Shown one piece after another: positions 35,367 to 44,257 of a DNA stretch of 64,000 nt. The stretch spans positions 86,615-150,614 of the forward strand of contig NZ_JAIVFQ010000009.1 of assembly GCF_020829495.1 (NCBI RefSeq). The letters run 5' to 3'. The position numbers and the translations under genes are program-made. Each line of letters starts with the position of its first letter. The stretch's first letter is position 1. The notes beneath the pieces are model-generated. The model made no database searches, was not told the DNA's origin, and worked only from the letters and a program-made list of their open reading frames with translations. Source of the stretch: Nostoc favosum CHAB5714. Its GTDB lineage: Bacteria; Cyanobacteriota; Cyanobacteriia; Cyanobacteriales; Nostocaceae.

Positions 35367-37461
35367 TGAGATTGTAATTATTGGTGGCGGCGTTATTGGT
35401 TTAGCGATCGCCATTGAGCTAAAACTGCGCGGGGCAAGTGTCACCGTGCTTTGTCGTGACTTCCAGGCTGCCGCTACCCACGCCGCCGCCGGGATGTTAG
35501 CACCAGATGCGGAAAACATCCCTAATGAGGCAATGCGTTCATTGTGTTGGCGATCGCGTGCTTTATATCCCGACTGGACGCGCAAACTAGAAGAACTAAC
35601 CGGCTTAAATACTGGCTACCGTCCCTGTGGCATCCTTGCACCCGTATTTGAGGAGGCAGAGGGGCAGGGGGCAGGGGGAGATGAGGGAGCAGGGGGAGAT
35701 GAGGGAGCAGGGGAAGCAGAGGAGCAGAGGAGCACAGGGAAAAGTTTTTCCTCCTCATCCCCCTCATCCTCCTCATCCCCCTCATCCCCCTCATCCCCCT
35801 CATCCCCGGCTTACTGGTTAGACAAAGAGGCAATTCATCAATATCAGCCAGGATTGGGAGCCGAGGTAGTTGGTGGCTGGTGGTATCCTGAAGACGCACA
35901 AGTTGATAATAAGGCTCTAGCTCAGGTATTGTGGACGGCGGCTGAGTCTGTTGGTGTTGAACTCAAAGACGGGATTACAGTAGAAGCATTTTTACAGCAG
36001 CAAGGACAAGTGGTTGGCGTACAAACCAATGCTGGAATAATTCGCGCCGCGTACTATGTTTTAGCTTCAGGTGCTTGGTCAAATGAGTTGTTACCAGTAC
36101 CCGTGCGTCCCAGAAAAGGGCAAATGCTGAGTGTGCGGATACCAGAATTTACGCCGGAATTGCCCTTGAAGCGGGTTTTGTTTGGGCAGGATATTTACAT
36201 CGTACCAAGACGCGATCGCCTTGTTATTGGGGCAACCAGCGAAGACGTTGGTTTCATTCCCAACAACACCCCAGACGGCATTCAAACACTATTACAAGCT
36301 GCCATCCGGCTGTATCCGCAACTAAAGCATTATCCCATCCAAGAATTCTGGTGGGGATTTCGCCCAGCCACCCCCGATGAGTTGCCCATCCTTGGCACTA
36401 GCCACTGTCAAAATTTAACTCTTGCTACAGGTCATTACCGTAACGGGATTCTACTTGCACCCGTAACAGCCGCATTGATTGCCGATTTCATCTTAGAACA
36501 AAAGTCTGACCCTCTACTTGCTGATTTCCACTATTCGCGCTTCCAGTCCAAGCCATCTACCTCTACGCCAATGCTGACTCACTCTGCCAATTTTTCCAAC
36601 GGGCATCACCCTGCTATATCCCCCCATTCCCCAGTACAGACGCGATTAATCGCGTCTCTCCCCATTCAAGACTCCCCACTAATTATTGCTGGCAAAACCT
36701 TCCAATCCCGCTTGATGACTGGAACTGGTAAGTATCGCAGCATTGAGGAAATGCAGCAAAGTGTCACCGCCAGCGATTGTCAAATTGTCACCGTGGCAGT
36801 ACGACGGGTACAAACCAAGGCCCCCGGACATGAAGGTTTAGCTGAAGCCTTAGATTGGACAAAAATTTGGATGTTGCCCAATACCGCAGGTTGCCAAACT
36901 GCTGAAGAGGCGATTCGGGTGGCGCGTTTGGGGCGAGAAATGGCGAAATTGTTGGGGCAGGAAGATAATAACTTTATAAAGTTAGAAGTAATACCTGATC
37001 TTAAGTATTTACTCCCAGATCCAATTGGGACGCTGCAAGCCGCAGAACAATTAGTTAAAGAAGGCTTTGCAGTATTGCCCTATATTAACGCTGACCCCAT
37101 GTTAGCCAAGCGTTTAGAAGAAGTAGGCTGTGCTACGGTAATGCCTTTAGCATCGCCGATTGGTTCTGGACAAGGGCTAAAAACAACCGCCAACATCCAA
37201 ATCATCATCGAAAATGCGGGTGTACCAGTGGTGGTAGATGCCGGAATTGGTTCACCCTCAGAAGCCGCTCAGGCAATGGAATTGGGAGCAGATGCTTTGT
37301 TGATTAATAGTGCGATCGCTCTTTCTCCAAACCCAGCAGCAATGGCTCGTGCCATGAATTTAGCAACAGTTGCCGGTCGTCTAGCATACCTTGCTGGCAG
37401 AATGCCTATCAAAGACTACGCCAGCCCTAGTTCACCTCTGACTGGGACGATTACTAGTTAG
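35359..37461 (+). CDS. thiO/thiG: ThiO-ThiG fusion: glycine oxidase / thiazole synthase
   Basis: 700 residues in two enzymes. Residues 1-390 are ThiO, an FAD glycine oxidase ([48 protein letters not shown]) that makes dehydroglycine. Residues about 435-700 are ThiG ([20 protein letters not shown], the Schiff-base lysine Lys541 in [26 protein letters not shown]), which builds the thiazole phosphate of thiamine. The fusion is known in cyanobacteria and channels the unstable imine. Two repeat pieces are inside it: a 52-residue STRR insert in ThiO (residues about 98-150) and a palindrome in the linker (36639-36656). The ATG lies in an STRR; no TPP riboswitch motif was seen upstream. Confidence 0.95.
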   Translation: MTSEIVIIGGGVIGLAIAIELKLRGASVTVLCRDFQAAATHAAAGMLAPDAENIPNEAMRSLCWRSRALYPDWTRKLEELTGLNTGYRPCGILAPVFEEAEGQGAGGDEGAGGDEGAGEAEEQRSTGKSFSSSSPSSSSSPSSPSSPSSPAYWLDKEAIHQYQPGLGAEVVGGWWYPEDAQVDNKALAQVLWTAAESVGVELKDGITVEAFLQQQGQVVGVQTNAGIIRAAYYVLASGAWSNELLPVPVRPRKGQMLSVRIPEFTPELPLKRVLFGQDIYIVPRRDRLVIGATSEDVGFIPNNTPDGIQTLLQAAIRLYPQLKHYPIQEFWWGFRPATPDELPILGTSHCQNLTLATGHYRNGILLAPVTAALIADFILEQKSDPLLADFHYSRFQSKPSTSTPMLTHSANFSNGHHPAISPHSPVQTRLIASLPIQDSPLIIAGKTFQSRLMTGTGKYRSIEEMQQSVTASDCQIVTVAVRRVQTKAPGHEGLAEALDWTKIWMLPNTAGCQTAEEAIRVARLGREMAKLLGQEDNNFIKLEVIPDLKYLLPDPIGTLQAAEQLVKEGFAVLPYINADPMLAKRLEEVGCATVMPLASPIGSGQGLKTTANIQIIIENAGVPVVVDAGIGSPSEAAQAMELGADALLINSAIALSPNPAAMARAMNLATVAGRLAYLAGRMPIKDYASPSSPLTGTITS
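35650..35812 (+). repeat. In-frame STRR composite inside thiO
   Basis: GGGGGAGATGAGGGAGCA-type units, a spacer around GGGAAAAGTTTTT, then CCTCATCCCC-type units. Encodes GAGGDE repeats then a Ser/Pro run, the same peptide pattern as in the CruP-like gene. Confidence 0.85.
36639..36656. repeat. Perfect 18-bp palindrome in the ThiO-ThiG linker
   Basis: GACGCGATTAATCGCGTC lies in coding sequence between the two enzyme domains and is translated within [10 protein letters not shown] related imperfect stem lies in the element at 29215-29300. Confidence 0.75.
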
Positions 37462-37480
37462 GGAATGGGGCATGGAGCAG

Positions 37481-37665
37481 ATACTGTTGGCGAATTGGTA
37501 GGGATTCTAACCCATCAGCCCCAATCCATCTTAATTTCTTTAATTTCAGTGCGTTTCAACGCACTTTAGCTATTAGCCCGCAATTTATTGCAGGGCGGGA
37601 AAGCAACGCAAAACTAGGATTTTAGGGATGGGGGGTTTAACCCCTCGTAAATTGATCAACAGTAT
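37481..37665. repeat. Palindromic element with ATACTGTTG ends
   Basis: ATACTGTTGGCGAATT (37481-37496) pairs with AATTGATCAACAGTAT (37650-37665) with small changes; inner stems include GTGCGTTTCAACGCAC and CCCGCAA...TTGCAGGGCGGG. It lies 20 bases after the thiO/thiG stop. Confidence 0.7.
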
Positions 37666-37670
37666 CTGGA

Positions 37671-37745
37671 ACATGGGGCATGGGGAATAACCAATCCCCA
37701 ATCCCCAATCCCCAATCCCCAATCCCCAATCCCCAATCCCCAATG
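37671..37745. repeat. STRR array CCAATCC
   Basis: About eight CCAATCC heptamers follow GGGGCATG/GGGGAATA units of opposite sense. It lies between the thiO/thiG and psb34 genes. Confidence 0.85.
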
Positions 37746-37833
37746 CTCAATGTAACGATTTGTCTAGCAGTTTAAGGGCGGATTTAGCATTTATGTAACA
37801 TTAAATGAACGATAAAGATAAAGGAATTAATTC

Positions 37834-38013
37834 ATGCCCTATACAAATGAAGAAGGCGGCCTTCTGAATAATTTTGCCCGGGAACCAAAGATTTATCAAG
37901 CAGAACCTCCCACGGAAGGGCAAAAACGAACTTATCTCTTCCTAGGAATTGCCGCTACAGTTTTGGTTGGCGGCTTGATTCTAGTTGCCTTCTTTGTTTC
38001 TAAGAGCAGTTGA
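37834..38013 (+). CDS. psb34: Psb34 / ssl1498-family light-harvesting-like protein
   Basis: 59 residues. The N-terminus (MPYTNEEGGLLNNFAREPKI, then YQAEPPTEGQ) and a single membrane helix (YLFLGIAATVLVGGLILVAF) match the Psb34 family, an Hli-like thylakoid protein found on photosystem II assembly intermediates near CP47. It has no chlorophyll-binding E-x-x-N-x-R motif. AAGGA at 37821-37825 precedes the ATG. A terminator follows, so the gene is monocistronic. Confidence 0.9.
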   Translation: MPYTNEEGGLLNNFAREPKIYQAEPPTEGQKRTYLFLGIAATVLVGGLILVAFFVSKSS

Positions 38014-38056
38014 TCATAAAATATTTTAATAAAACTTCATTTTCTTGATAGTTTTT

Positions 38057-38089
38057 CAGGTTCCGATTTTAAAAGGAGCCTGTTTTTTT
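38057..38089 (+). terminator. Rho-independent terminator after psb34
   Basis: CAGGTTCC (38057-38064), ten-base loop, GGAGCCTG (38075-38082) with one wobble pair, then seven T residues. Confidence 0.85.
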
Positions 38090-38277
38090 ATTTTTTGTTA
38101 AAATTAAATTAAAATTTAAAGTATAATTATATACTGTTTTCTTCTACAATACCTGAAAAACTCAATTTATCCTAAGCGGTACAACGTTAGCTTAAAAATC
38201 ATTTCTATTATGAAGTTAGCCCACTTGGATGCGTCCAGAAAAGTGATTATGTACTGTGTTTTGGCTCTTTAGCCGCC

Positions 38278-40491
38278 ATGAGCGTGAATGATACTGCACA
38301 AAATGATAATTCTAGTTGGAATCGGCAAGTATACCACCGCCTGAAACTTGCCCTAAGTCTTGGCTTAAGACGACAAATTTTTTTAGCAGTATGTGATGAT
38401 TTACACTTAAGGAATCAAGTAGCGACCCGTTTGCATTCTACATTGGCTTATCCTATTGGACAAGTGCTATCTCAGCCATCAAATGCCCAAGAAAATAGCA
38501 CTCTAGCTTATCCGCGATTAGTCACGTTGCGTTTGAATTTAAACGATCCCAATCCCATAGTTCAAATAAATCAATGGTTGGCAAACTATCCACCGCCAAT
38601 TGTTGGGGCATCAAAAGATAGCCCTGGAAGACCTTTTCCAGTACCAGCATTTCAGATTGTCGGCGTGGAGCATCTCACCAAGCAACCAGTCGCTACACAA
38701 CGGTTATTTTTGCACCATCTCCGCTTAAGCGAACAATATTTCTCTGTACAAGAATCTAGCCGATTCCTTGAATCTAACTTGCTGTTATGGATATCGCGTC
38801 CTTGGTTATCTGCTATCAAGCAATCAGCGCCACAGTTTTGGCGTTGTCGGACTGGCGTATTTGTGTTTGCCGGAGAACCCACACCAGCGACTCAGAATTC
38901 GGGTTATCCAGAACGTTTTTCTAATCCCAGAAGCTTGGATTTAGGCTATATTGAGCAGTCGATTGTAGATGAATCAGTTACCCAAGCAGAACTCAGAACC
39001 GCCGCCAGCGAGTTAAAGTTGAAGAATAATTCCGATTTTCCGGCAGAAACACAAGGGAATAGCGTACATAAAATCCAGGAAGTTTCGCCATCAACGGCAG
39101 ATTTATTGAAGGCTGCGCCACAACAGCAGGAATCTACTAATAGGTCTGGTAGTGGGAGTAATAATCAATCGCTGTCGTCTTTATCTCATATTAGTAGCGA
39201 GTTAACGGAGCTAGTAATAGCAACAATAAATACAAATATTGCTCAAGATACAGAGGATTACTTGCAACCGCAGCAGATTTTGTTGGAGATTGAAGAATTA
39301 CACCAAAAGCAAGTTCCAGGGGAGGTACTGGCAGAAGCTTATCATCGCTTGGGCAGCTTATACCGCCTTCGGATTGAGCAAGGAGATTCAACCCTAGAAA
39401 ATCTGATGGTAGCAATTATTGCCTATCAGGAGGCAATTAGCTATGACGAAACCTCACCACAACTCCCAGATATCTTGAATGATTTGGGTACACTCTACTG
39501 GATGCTATACCGTACACCGCCCAATTCTGAGGAGGGACAAAGTTATATAGAGCAGGCAATAGAATTTTATCAGTTGGCGTTAAAGATGATTTCGCCCCAG
39601 ACACATCTAGAAACTTACGCTCGTGTGCAAAATAATTTGGGGACGGCTTATGGTGATTTAGCTCGTTTTTCTCACCCATCTGAAAATTGGCAGCAAGCAG
39701 TTTTAGCTTATAGTGAAGCACTCAGCTACCGTACAGCCGACATGGACTCATTAAAGTATGCGGCTTGCCAGAACAATTTGGGTACTGCTTACTGGCATCT
39801 AGGGCAATACAACCAACCGATTGTGCATTTAAAGAAAGCGATCGCAGCTTACAACGAAGCACTTCTACACTACAACCCTGGACAGGAACCGCTCAAATAT
39901 GGCATGATTCAAAACAACATCGGCACCGCCTGTTGGAATCTAGCACAATACGAACAACCTGCCCAAAATCTCCAGCTAGCTATAGATGTCTACACTGAAG
40001 CTCTCAAGTATCGCACTCCAGCTAATGTTCCCAGCGCCTGCGCTGCTACACAAAATAATCTGGGTACTGCCTACTGGCATCTAGCAAACCTATCTCAGAC
40101 AACTAAAGAGGCACGGCAAAAGTATCTGCAACTATGTATCAGCGCTTACGAAGAGGCCATAGCCTTGGCTCACTCACTTAGCGGTACTCCTTTAAGTTTT
40201 GATTTGCTTGCCTCTTATAACAACCTGGGACTAGCACATTATCAGCTAGTAATAGATAAGTCATTTAATAGTGACAAAGCAACACGTTCTCAACACTTAG
40301 AAGTAGCATTAGACAACCATTTGCAAGCCTTAAACGGATTAACCAAACAGCCAGAGGCTTATGAAACAACCTTTAATTATATAGTGAAAACTATTCGTGC
40401 TTTTCATAATGAATTAGGCATACAGGGACAAAATCTGGCTTTATCTAAAGTTCCTAGTCAGTTGTTGCCAGAGATTTTGTCAAAGCTATAA
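38278..40491 (+). CDS. TPR protein with N-terminal non-canonical ATPase-like domain
   Basis: 737 residues. Residues 1-200 (RLKLALSLGLRRQIFLAVCD, then RLVTLRLNLNDPNPIVQINQW, FQIVGVEHLTKQPVATQRLF) look like an alpha/beta domain similar to ATPases but without a Walker A loop. Residues about 200-300 are low-complexity, and about 315-700 hold tetratricopeptide repeats, several with the near-repeated NNLGTAYWHLA / AYNEAL pattern, which suggests internal duplication. It may be a scaffold in signalling or assembly. A conserved cyanobacterial type of unknown role. Confidence 0.75.
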   Translation: MSVNDTAQNDNSSWNRQVYHRLKLALSLGLRRQIFLAVCDDLHLRNQVATRLHSTLAYPIGQVLSQPSNAQENSTLAYPRLVTLRLNLNDPNPIVQINQWLANYPPPIVGASKDSPGRPFPVPAFQIVGVEHLTKQPVATQRLFLHHLRLSEQYFSVQESSRFLESNLLLWISRPWLSAIKQSAPQFWRCRTGVFVFAGEPTPATQNSGYPERFSNPRSLDLGYIEQSIVDESVTQAELRTAASELKLKNNSDFPAETQGNSVHKIQEVSPSTADLLKAAPQQQESTNRSGSGSNNQSLSSLSHISSELTELVIATINTNIAQDTEDYLQPQQILLEIEELHQKQVPGEVLAEAYHRLGSLYRLRIEQGDSTLENLMVAIIAYQEAISYDETSPQLPDILNDLGTLYWMLYRTPPNSEEGQSYIEQAIEFYQLALKMISPQTHLETYARVQNNLGTAYGDLARFSHPSENWQQAVLAYSEALSYRTADMDSLKYAACQNNLGTAYWHLGQYNQPIVHLKKAIAAYNEALLHYNPGQEPLKYGMIQNNIGTACWNLAQYEQPAQNLQLAIDVYTEALKYRTPANVPSACAATQNNLGTAYWHLANLSQTTKEARQKYLQLCISAYEEAIALAHSLSGTPLSFDLLASYNNLGLAHYQLVIDKSFNSDKATRSQHLEVALDNHLQALNGLTKQPEAYETTFNYIVKTIRAFHNELGIQGQNLALSKVPSQLLPEILSKL

Positions 40492-40493
40492 AG

Positions 40494-40633
40494 CAATACG
40501 CTTGGGTTAAGGCTAAAAACTAAAACTGGCGTAGGTTGGATTGAGGAACAAAACCCAACATTATCAAGGCTTTGTTGGGTAACGCTTATGCTCAACCCAA
40601 CCTACTATTCTTCTTCTTAATCCAAGCGTATTG
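40494..40633. repeat. Nested palindromic element, outer CAATACGCTTGGGTTAAG, inner GTAGGTTGG
   Basis: Outer arms 40494-40511 and 40616-40633 (one mismatch); inner arms GTAGGTTGGATTGAG (40531-40545) and CTCAACCCAACCTAC (40591-40605). It begins three bases after the TPR gene stop. Confidence 0.85.
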
Positions 40634-40643
40634 AGCTATAAAG

Positions 40644-40831
40644 CAATACGCTTGGGTTAAGGATTTTTGGTATTGATTTTAGGTATGTAGAGACTAGCAA
40701 TTGCAACGTCTCTTGCATTGGATTTGGGGGAGCATCCCAATTTTGCACGAAGGTGTTTGTCATTGCGTGGTTTTGATATAACTTACACATTTGGGATGCT
40801 CCCGGATTTGGGGCTTAACCCAAGCGTATTG
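40644..40831. repeat. Nested palindromic element, same outer arms, different inner stem
   Basis: Outer arms CAATACGCTTGGGTTAAG (40644-40661) and its complement (40814-40831), perfect; inner stem GGGAGCATCCCAA (40728-40740) and TTGGGATGCTCCC (40791-40803). It lies ten bases after the previous element. Confidence 0.85.
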
Positions 40832-40997
40832 TGATATAGATGATTTCTGCTTTTCCTGGGAAAGCTTGTGGCAGCAAGTACTACATACCTACCATCAACA
40901 ACAGGAGAACGGCGCAGTAAATCACCTTGAATTCAACCAACGAATCAGATTCGTCCCAATAGCGCGGGGAGTGTTAAAAAGAGTAACTTTATATTGA
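40824..40997 (+). pseudogene. Possible transposase N-terminal fragment
   Basis: The frame reads YCDIDDFCFSWESLWQQVL, which resembles the N-terminus of IS982-type transposases (Y..IDDFC). It starts at the palindromic element's right end and ends at TGA 40995-40997 without a catalytic region. The palindrome supplies the first residues, so the relic may have been split by it. Confidence 0.35.
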
Positions 40998-41254
40998 CTT
41001 GACAATTAATTAGAGAACCAAGTAAGGTAACGATGTCTACGACGGGCTACGCCTACGCAATTACTGTCTTACTAACTACAAAGTGGTAAGATATTGTGAC
41101 ACTACATAAACTTAACTTAAATAATATAAATCATTAAATAAGATTTTATAATATACAAATCCAATAAAATATTGGTGTGTCTTCCGTAAATTTACTAAGG
41201 TAGACTGGAGACATAGTTTAAAAAGCTCCAGAATGAGATTTGGATACTTAAGTT

Positions 41255-42004
41255 ATGAAACTAAGTTTGGTTTTTGCGGCTGCTATATCTAGTTTTTTTG
41301 TGGGTGCGACCACAGCACTTGGTTTCTCTGACCAAGCAGATGCTCTAACTTTTTCTGGTATCTCTACTGGTACATGGGGAAAACCTACTTCAGGAAGCAC
41401 CGATATCAATCCCAATCCCATATACACACGTGTGGGAAACAACATATTTACTTGGGGTGATGCTAATGTGTGTTTACCAAGTCCAAATCCTCCTACTGGA
41501 TGTACAATAACAGGCTCAAATAAACTTACCTTCACTGGAAATTCGTTTTCAACTGACATTAACTCTGTATTCAAAATAGCTGATTTAGCTTACTTTAATG
41601 GAACGGTACTTAAAGGAACAAGCGTTGAAGATGTACCTTTAAATCTCAATGTATCCTTCAGCACTCCCGTTGGAATCAGCCAAGTTTTTGACTTGAAGTT
41701 GCGTCTAGTAAATACACCTAATGACGCAACAAATTCTGAAGAAGAGAATGCAGACTTTGTATTTATAGACGAAAACTTGAGTAATCCCACTTTTACCTTT
41801 GAAGGCAATGAATACACGCTTGAACTAACTGGTTTTAATGCAGACCTTGGCCAGATAAGTATTAAGGCTCTTGAAGGAGGCACAACTAAAACAGCTATTT
41901 ATGCCAAAATCAAAACCATACCTGAACCTGCAACAGTAGCGGGTCTATTCCTAGTAGGGATGTACCTGATATCTAGTAAAAAATTGCCAAAGAAGAAACA
42001 CTAA
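41255..42004 (+). CDS. PEP-CTERM exported protein with choice-of-anchor K-like domain
   Basis: 249 residues. A signal peptide (MKLSLVFAAAISSFFVGATT, cleavage near AL-GF or ADA-LTF) is followed by a single beta-rich domain (SGISTGTWGKPTSG, NIFTWGDANVCLP, DLAYFNGTVLKGT, ADFVFIDEN, YTLELTGF), which fits the choice-of-anchor K family. The C-terminus IPEPATVAGLFLVGMYLISS followed by basic residues is a PEP-CTERM sorting signal read by exosortase, normally leading to cleavage and surface or extracellular-matrix delivery. It is monocistronic. Confidence 0.88.
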   Translation: MKLSLVFAAAISSFFVGATTALGFSDQADALTFSGISTGTWGKPTSGSTDINPNPIYTRVGNNIFTWGDANVCLPSPNPPTGCTITGSNKLTFTGNSFSTDINSVFKIADLAYFNGTVLKGTSVEDVPLNLNVSFSTPVGISQVFDLKLRLVNTPNDATNSEEENADFVFIDENLSNPTFTFEGNEYTLELTGFNADLGQISIKALEGGTTKTAIYAKIKTIPEPATVAGLFLVGMYLISSKKLPKKKH

Positions 42005-43251
42005 GAGCTTTCGCTGTTAAAACATCTGCTCCTGTTCGCGCTTGAGGATGTAATTACACTAGAGATTTTTTTGGCTCCAATACCAGGTTTGTAGTGGTCG
42101 TACCTGTGAGAAATCCTACCAACGATAAGCCAGTTTGCTCAACTCTCTTAAGACGCCCACACAACTGGCTCCTGTATTTTATGCATTTTATGCAATTGAG
42201 AACCGCTACATAACCATATTCCATAATTGATAAATTTTAACCCAACACAAGAATTGCTGCGATCGCATCAAATTTTATTCCCAATAACCTTTACTACTTG
42301 AGAAAATACCTCTTACAAGACGTGCAAGGGGCGAGTGATATTAGGTTCGGTTAAACACTTATAATATCTGTAGGTTGGGCAGCCACTGGGTTCATTGGTG
42401 TCAAATTAAGCTAAAAATAGCTTAACTGTGGGCTGACTCACCCGCCTGGAACTAAAGTTCTTTGGCTTTTAGCTAAAGTCTACTTTAGTAGACTAAAGAT
42501 TTTTGGGTATATCTCAATACTGCGTAGGTTTTGGCTAAAAAATAAAAATGTGTAGGTTGGGTTGAGGAACGAAACCCAACATTTTGAAGGGTTTGTTGGG
42601 TAACGCTTAAGCTCAACCCAACCTACGAATATTCTTAACCGAGGAGTATTGGGGCATATCTTAGTCATCAAGAGATGACTTTTGCTAAAAGCCAAGGAAC
42701 TTCAGTTCCTTGCGGGACATGACTTTTAGGTTAATAGGACTTACGCACTGTACAAATGCATCGTGATGTGGATTACTTAAAATAGGTTGTCTCAGGCTTT
42801 TGTTAATTATCTGCGATCGTAAATAGACCATGCTGTGCCCTTACGAAAGATGAGGTGTCCCTGGCTTTGCTCCTGACTGACAAAGAAAGCGAAAACCTTT
42901 CCCAAGTTTTAGCAAATAAATTTACAATAGAAGTAAGAGTTCGCAGTCAGCCTATTCGCCTCTATTCAGTGGTGTAGATATGTGGACGTAAACAATGAAA
43001 CAACTCTGGAAACAATTAGACTTATTTTGCGTCATGTTGAGAGTATCTCACCATCTATTTAGTGACGCGCATTAGCAAGATACAAATTCTCAGAAGCATA
43101 TCTCCGATAGGCGTAGCTGCAACACAAACTCCAGATTATATAAGCACCTTAATATTCCGAATCGCCTATAAACAGGTTTCATAACTTTCAGAAACAAACT
43201 CAGTGAATCCACGTCATTAAATACATCACATACACAAAGGTTTACCCACTT
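42005..43251. other. Long intergenic region with a three-layer palindrome
   Basis: About 1.25 kb with no gene recognised. The main structure is the nested element at 42448-42709. The remainder is unassigned AT-rich sequence before the surface-protein gene at 43252. The minus-strand frame at 42480-42695 lies within the repeat. Confidence 0.6.
42448..42709. repeat. Three-layer nested palindrome
   Basis: Outermost arms of 26 bp (42448-42473 and 42684-42709; TTGGCTTTTAGC type, two mismatches). A middle pair near 42509-42520 and 42646-42657 carries CAATAC / GTATTG. The innermost stem is GTAGGTTGGGTTGAG (42552-42566) with CTCAACCCAACCTAC (42612-42626), the same inner module as at 40531 and 54898. 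Confidence 0.8.
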
Positions 43252-43965
43252 ATGACTCGCCTACATCAATGGAAATCTGGAACTGCTGCGCTTATGGCAA
43301 TAGCCGTTACCGCAAGCGTCACTGCCCCACTGTTAACTTTAGCTCCTGCTAATGCACAATACAGAATTAGGCAAGACAGAATTGGGCAATATGGAAGCGT
43401 TACCATTCCTTCTGGGGTTGCTTTACCTGTTACCTATGAGAAAGAGACAATTACTATTGCTCCTGGGGAAACTAAATCTCTAACCTTGAGAATAGCGAAT
43501 GACATTATCGATAGGAATAGAAATGTCTTGATTCCCGCCGGTACTAAAGTAAATGGACGACTAGAAGCTGTTGACCTAGATAGTTATTCAAGAGATATAG
43601 ATGATAATCAAGGAAAAGGCGTGCGGTTTGTAGCTCAAGAATTAGAATTTTCTAATGGTCAGCGTCAGTCAATTAATGCAAGTTCTCGGACATATACCAC
43701 AACTCAAAAAGTTTCACAGGGGCCCAGCACAGGTCAGGTTTTAACTGATGCAGCTATTGGTGCGGGTGCTGGTATTTTAGGTTCACTAGTTACTGGTAAC
43801 CGCAGAATTGACGATTTAAAACCTGTTATCGGTGGGGCTGCGGGTGCGGGAGCAAGTGTGCTGTTGCGGAAAAAACAAGCAAATGTCTTTGTTCTTAGAC
43901 CCGCACAAGATTTGAGGCTCACACTGAATTCTAACTTGAATTTAGTACCAATATCCCGCTACTAG
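43252..43965 (+). CDS. Exported TrbI-like domain protein, paralogue of the 46833 gene C-terminus
   Basis: 237 residues. The signal peptide (WKSGTAALMAIAVTASVTAP, then ANAQ) closely resembles that of the SLH protein at 46833. The mature part (VTIPSGVALPVTYEKETITI, VLIPAGTKVNGRLEAV, RFVAQELEFSNGQ, a glycine-rich DAAIGAGAGILGSLVTGNRR) is homologous along its whole length to the C-terminal half of that protein, in a form often annotated as TrbI-like or unknown. It is likely exported. It is the first of three tandem relatives; the intergenic segment after it is duplicated after the second. Confidence 0.75.
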   Translation: MTRLHQWKSGTAALMAIAVTASVTAPLLTLAPANAQYRIRQDRIGQYGSVTIPSGVALPVTYEKETITIAPGETKSLTLRIANDIIDRNRNVLIPAGTKVNGRLEAVDLDSYSRDIDDNQGKGVRFVAQELEFSNGQRQSINASSRTYTTTQKVSQGPSTGQVLTDAAIGAGAGILGSLVTGNRRIDDLKPVIGGAAGAGASVLLRKKQANVFVLRPAQDLRLTLNSNLNLVPISRY

Positions 43966-43969
43966 ATTT

Positions 43970-44110
43970 AACTCAATTCAAGTCGTGACTTTAATCACCC
44001 CTGATAGGCGATCGCAACTTTAAATATACTGTGCGATCGCCTTAATTTTTGACAGTAAAAAATTATTTTTAACAGCAACTATTTTATCTCTATATTGTCT
44101 TAATCAGTAT
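43970..44110. repeat. Duplicated intergenic module with HIP1 hairpin (copy 1)
   Basis: ACTCAATTCAAG opens a 140-base stretch repeated at 46325-46455. GGCGATCGC (44007-44015) and GCGATCGCC (44033-44041) make a hairpin followed by TTAATTTTT, probably the terminator of the upstream gene. Confidence 0.75.
44007..44050 (+). terminator. Hairpin terminator built from two HIP1 sites
   Basis: Stem GGCGATCGC / GCGATCGCC with a 17-base loop, followed by a T-rich run. Confidence 0.65.
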
Positions 44111-44257
44111 CAATATTTATTAGAATCCTTATTTAATTGCGCTATGTGGGGAGCTAGGAAAATCGGCTCTATTTTCTTCTCTATCCAAAAGAGTATTCAA
44201 AATTACGTAATATCCTGATATTTTTGTTAAATAGTGGCAATAAAGGAGCTTTTACTT

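Larger units (their letters stand above)
40492..41254. other. Repeat-filled intergenic region
   Basis: Two palindromic elements in tandem (40494-40633 and 40644-40831), a transposase-like fragment (40824-40997), then an AT-rich leader of the PEP-CTERM gene. No intact gene. Confidence 0.6.
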
